DNA from: Yeosuana aquiaggeris
GTDB lineage: Bacteria; Bacteroidota; Bacteroidia; Flavobacteriales; Flavobacteriaceae
Assembly (NCBI RefSeq): GCF_044003965.1
Contig: NZ_JBAWKC010000003.1
Location: 501,234 to 565,233 of the forward strand
DNA length: 64,000 nucleotides
Direction: 5' to 3'
The first letter of the stretch is position 1; each line of letters opens with the position of its first letter. The notes beneath the pieces are model-generated. The model was not told the origin of the DNA and searched no databases. It was given only the letters and a program-made list of their open reading frames with translations. The position numbers and the translations under genes were made by a program. Shown here one piece after another: positions 61,497-64,000 of the stretch.

Positions 61497-64000
61497 ATGA
61501 AAACTATTACTCTAAAAACTAATTTACAAAGATATTTAGTACTTATACTATTTATGTGCCTTGGTTTTTCCAATTTATACAGTCAGGATAATAGCTGCAT
61601 TACCTTAGCTAATTGTCCAAGCGACATTGCGGTTTGTGCCGACACCTATGCAATTCCAGGTGATACGTCCTCTCCTTATGGTGCAAATGTAATTTGGAAC
61701 ACCCCAGATGTTTCTCAAACTTGTTCTAATAATAGCACAGGAGGTAACTTCAATATGTTGTTTGAATTAAATGAACAATTACTATCACAAGATTGCTGGA
61801 ATTTTAATTATATATCACGTGTTGGTACGGGTGGTGGATATGTAAAATTATTTTCTGGAAATGATCGTGATAAGGATGAAAAATCTAAAATTCTTACACC
61901 TTATCTTATTTTAGAAGATGATACCAATGTAACTATAGACCTTGTTTATGATCAAGGGAACTATAACGTTCAATTATTTTTAGATGGAGGGATAGACAAT
62001 CTTGGTAACCCTTATCCTAATAAAGCTCTTAATACTTATACTGTTACTGGTGCGCAATCCACATATTCATGGGCTGTTAATTTTGACCCAGGAAACGGTG
62101 CTGTAACAGGTATCACAGGAATTTATAAACTTCGTTTTGTTTTTACATATATAGGCGACAAACCTACTAATGCAAATACTGGTGATACTATAATTGCTAT
62201 TGAAGGTTTTTTAAATGAAGATGGTTGTAAGGCTGGAATTGATTTTACAGTAACTGGTCCTAACCAAGGATTTTATCCTGTTGGAGTCCATAATTTACAA
62301 TATATTGCAACTTACACTGCCCCTGATGGAAGTGTGATAACAAAATCTTGTTCATTTACAATTACTGTGGTTGGTCTAGAAGTGACAGCTACGGGTACAG
62401 ATGTTTCTTGTTCTGGAGAAACTGATGGACAAATTAGAGTTCAAGGTTCAGGAGCAATCAATGATGGTAATTCAGCTTCCACATATAAACTTTTTGATTC
62501 CAATGATGTGAAAATAGGAGAATTTTCATATCCACTAACTACTAATCCTAACACTGTTTATACGTTTACTCCAGAAAATACTAATAATCCTATTGGTGCT
62601 GGAACGTATACTATTGAATTTGATCAGGTAATTAATGGAGGTGCTACCTGTCAAGCTACAACAACTGTTACTATTGGTACTGATCCCGACACGACTCCAC
62701 CAGTTTTTTCATCTTGCCCTACAGATATATCTGTAAATAATGACACAGGTGAATGTGGTGCTTTAGTGACTTGGACACAACCTATAGCTGGAGATAATTG
62801 TGAAATTGCTTCACTTACGAGTAATTTTAATTCTGGTGATACTTTCCCTGTTGGAACTACCACTGTAACGTATACTGCAACTGATGGTGTAGGGCTTACT
62901 ACATACTGTAGTTTTGATGTTATTGTAACCGATAACGAAGCTCCAACTATTACTTGTCCTGATGATATTGTTGTAAGTAATGATGCTGATAGCTGTGACG
63001 CTGTGGTGAATTATACTACGCCAGTTGGAACAGATAACTGTCCAGATGCTAATACTGTACTTACTGCTGGTTTGGCTTCTGGTAGTGCCTTCCCAATAGG
63101 AACTACTCTTGTCACTTATCAAGTAACTGATGCTGCTGGTAGAACTGCTCAGTGTAGCTTTAATGTGATTGTGAACGATACTCAAGACCCAATAATTACT
63201 TGCCCAGGTGATGTAACCGCTAATACTTCTGATGATGGTGAAGGAAATTGTTCAACTACTGTGTTATTAGGAAGTCCAGTAGCAAATGATAACTGTGTCA
63301 TAAAATCTATAGTTGCTCAAGTTGGTGGTGTTGATATTGATCCTACAACTTTTGAATTTGATTTAGGTGAAACTCTTGTAACTTGGATTGTAACAGATGA
63401 TTCAGATAGAACTGCTAGTTGTGATCAAACTGTAACGATAATTGATGATGAATCACCGCGTTTCGATGCGCCTCCTACAGTTACTATAACTTGTAATGAT
63501 GATCCAGACGATTTAACTCTAACTGGTACTGTTACGAGATATAATATTGATAATTGTGATTCAACTCCTTTAGATCCCGTATATTCTGATAGTACTGCAC
63601 CTGGTACTTGTCCTATAATAACTGTAATTACTAGAACTTGGACAATTTATGACCTTACAGGTAATTTTCATACACATACACAAACTATTAATGTTGTCCC
63701 CGATACGCTAGTTATTAGTGATGTACCAAATGAAACAGTAACTGCTGGAACGTATTCAACACAAGAAGATTTAGATACTGCCTTTGCTGCATGGTTAAAT
63801 AATTTCTCTGTAAGCGGTGGATGTAGTCCATCTGGAGACTTTGCTGAACAATATACTGCTCCTGCTTTATGTGGTGGTTCTGTAGACGTCGTTTATAATG
63901 TAACCGATTTATGTCAAACAGGACAAGATACGGCTACATTTACGGTAACTCCTGCTGATGCCTTAGTTATCAGCGATGTTCAAGATCTTACTGTTAATGC
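61497..64000 (+). CDS. giant HYR/SprB-like cell-surface protein, 5' part (open at window edge)
   Basis: 834 codons are visible, in one uninterrupted frame that leaves the window. Signal peptide MKTITLKTNLQRYLVLILF and following, cleaved near LYSQ. After a Cys-rich N-terminal region (about 30-300) and one SprB-like repeat (about 300-395; VTATGTDVSCSGETDGQIRV), HYR domains begin near 398, 479, 561 and 651 (DTTPPVFSSCP, DNEAPTITCP, DTQDPIITCP, DDESPRFDAP), 81-90 residues apart. A further ~85-residue unit starts LVISDVPNETV and recurs at the edge (LVISDVQDLTV). Such proteins are usually T9SS-exported adhesins or gliding components; the sorting tail is beyond the edge. Thr is mostly ACT, Ala GCT and Val GTT/GTA: codon use differs from the neighbours and suggests high expression. 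Confidence 0.93.
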   Translation, partial: MKTITLKTNLQRYLVLILFMCLGFSNLYSQDNSCITLANCPSDIAVCADTYAIPGDTSSPYGANVIWNTPDVSQTCSNNSTGGNFNMLFELNEQLLSQDCWNFNYISRVGTGGGYVKLFSGNDRDKDEKSKILTPYLILEDDTNVTIDLVYDQGNYNVQLFLDGGIDNLGNPYPNKALNTYTVTGAQSTYSWAVNFDPGNGAVTGITGIYKLRFVFTYIGDKPTNANTGDTIIAIEGFLNEDGCKAGIDFTVTGPNQGFYPVGVHNLQYIATYTAPDGSVITKSCSFTITVVGLEVTATGTDVSCSGETDGQIRVQGSGAINDGNSASTYKLFDSNDVKIGEFSYPLTTNPNTVYTFTPENTNNPIGAGTYTIEFDQVINGGATCQATTTVTIGTDPDTTPPVFSSCPTDISVNNDTGECGALVTWTQPIAGDNCEIASLTSNFNSGDTFPVGTTTVTYTATDGVGLTTYCSFDVIVTDNEAPTITCPDDIVVSNDADSCDAVVNYTTPVGTDNCPDANTVLTAGLASGSAFPIGTTLVTYQVTDAAGRTAQCSFNVIVNDTQDPIITCPGDVTANTSDDGEGNCSTTVLLGSPVANDNCVIKSIVAQVGGVDIDPTTFEFDLGETLVTWIVTDDSDRTASCDQTVTIIDDESPRFDAPPTVTITCNDDPDDLTLTGTVTRYNIDNCDSTPLDPVYSDSTAPGTCPIITVITRTWTIYDLTGNFHTHTQTINVVPDTLVISDVPNETVTAGTYSTQEDLDTAFAAWLNNFSVSGGCSPSGDFAEQYTAPALCGGSVDVVYNVTDLCQTGQDTATFTVTPADALVISDVQDLTVN

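Noticed and set aside
62651..63185. Two minus-strand frames (70 and 124 codons), Ser/Thr/Ile-rich
   Set aside because: They are antisense to the open HYR/SprB-like frame; the biased codons of that gene leave the other strand free of stops. Their composition is that of a reversed Thr/Val-rich gene.

Overview
The window is AT-rich chromosomal DNA from a member of the Bacteroidetes, most likely a (marine) Flavobacteriaceae. The support is: a type IX secretion C-terminal sorting domain, a SprB/HYR-type giant surface protein, TAnnTTTG promoter boxes instead of sigma70 -10 boxes, almost no Shine-Dalgarno sequences, fused E1 alpha/beta dehydrogenase, the thrA-thrB-thrC operon with fused aspartokinase/homoserine dehydrogenase, DUF3822, DUF4126, DUF1835 and the DUF5117-type zinc protease. 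It is mostly core chromosome: I saw no insertion sequence, prophage, integrase, CRISPR array, rRNA or tRNA.

Layout. 1-6.8 kb (minus): agmatine deiminase (cut by the window edge) and N-carbamoylputrescine amidase of putrescine synthesis, an unusual zinc-ribbon SDR protein, an EamA exporter, PPK2, a cold-shock-domain protein and a DEAH helicase. 6.9-13.1 kb: a secreted S9 peptidase, an exported unknown protein, a pair of very small tandem paralogous genes (28 codons each) with their own terminator, a 3D-domain lipoprotein and the fused 2-oxoacid dehydrogenase E1. 13.2-17.1 kb (plus): 2OG oxygenase, then a compact operon of SUI1-like factor, DUF1835 protein, nucleoside phosphorylase and a cytosolic NMT1/THI5-like binding protein. 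17.2-22.9 kb: histidine ammonia-lyase, TlpA-like lipoprotein, NAD(P)HX repair enzyme and a T9SS-secreted protein. 23.2-28.9 kb: threonine operon headed by a Thr/Ile/Val-rich leader peptide, followed by an acetyltransferase and a small membrane protein. 28.9-42.6 kb: lipoprotein, Xaa-Pro aminopeptidase, GcvT, RmlD-like protein, pterin dehydratase, YebC, exported VOC protein, M1 aminopeptidase, P-type ATPase, NYN/OST-HTH protein and a large secreted zinc protease.

42.7-48.5 kb (minus) is an envelope-leaning cluster: acyltransferase, KdnB-like Kdo 8-oxidase, CAT-like acyltransferase, HAD phosphatase and KdsB, then DUF4126 and a RecD-like helicase. 48.6-56.7 kb (plus): a membrane protein/DUF3822/RsmD operon, two exported proteins, DUF2306, the RNase P RNA gene (minus strand), dnaX, a lipoprotein and MiaE. 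56.7-61 kb (minus): outer-membrane barrel, exopolyphosphatase, polyphosphate kinase 1 and SixA phosphatase. 61.5 kb to the end is the open 5' part of a giant HYR/SprB-like surface protein.

How they fit together: polyphosphate metabolism is represented twice (PPK2 at 4 kb; PPK1 with Ppx at 58-60 kb). Kdo activation (KdsB) is linked to an enzyme that makes 8-amino-Kdo in Shewanella, which suggests modified lipid A-core. The threonine operon carries what looks like a classical amino-acid-sensing leader. The best candidate for something undescribed is the tandem microprotein pair at 10.25-10.49 kb. I saw no clear new multi-gene system such as a defence island or biosynthetic cluster.
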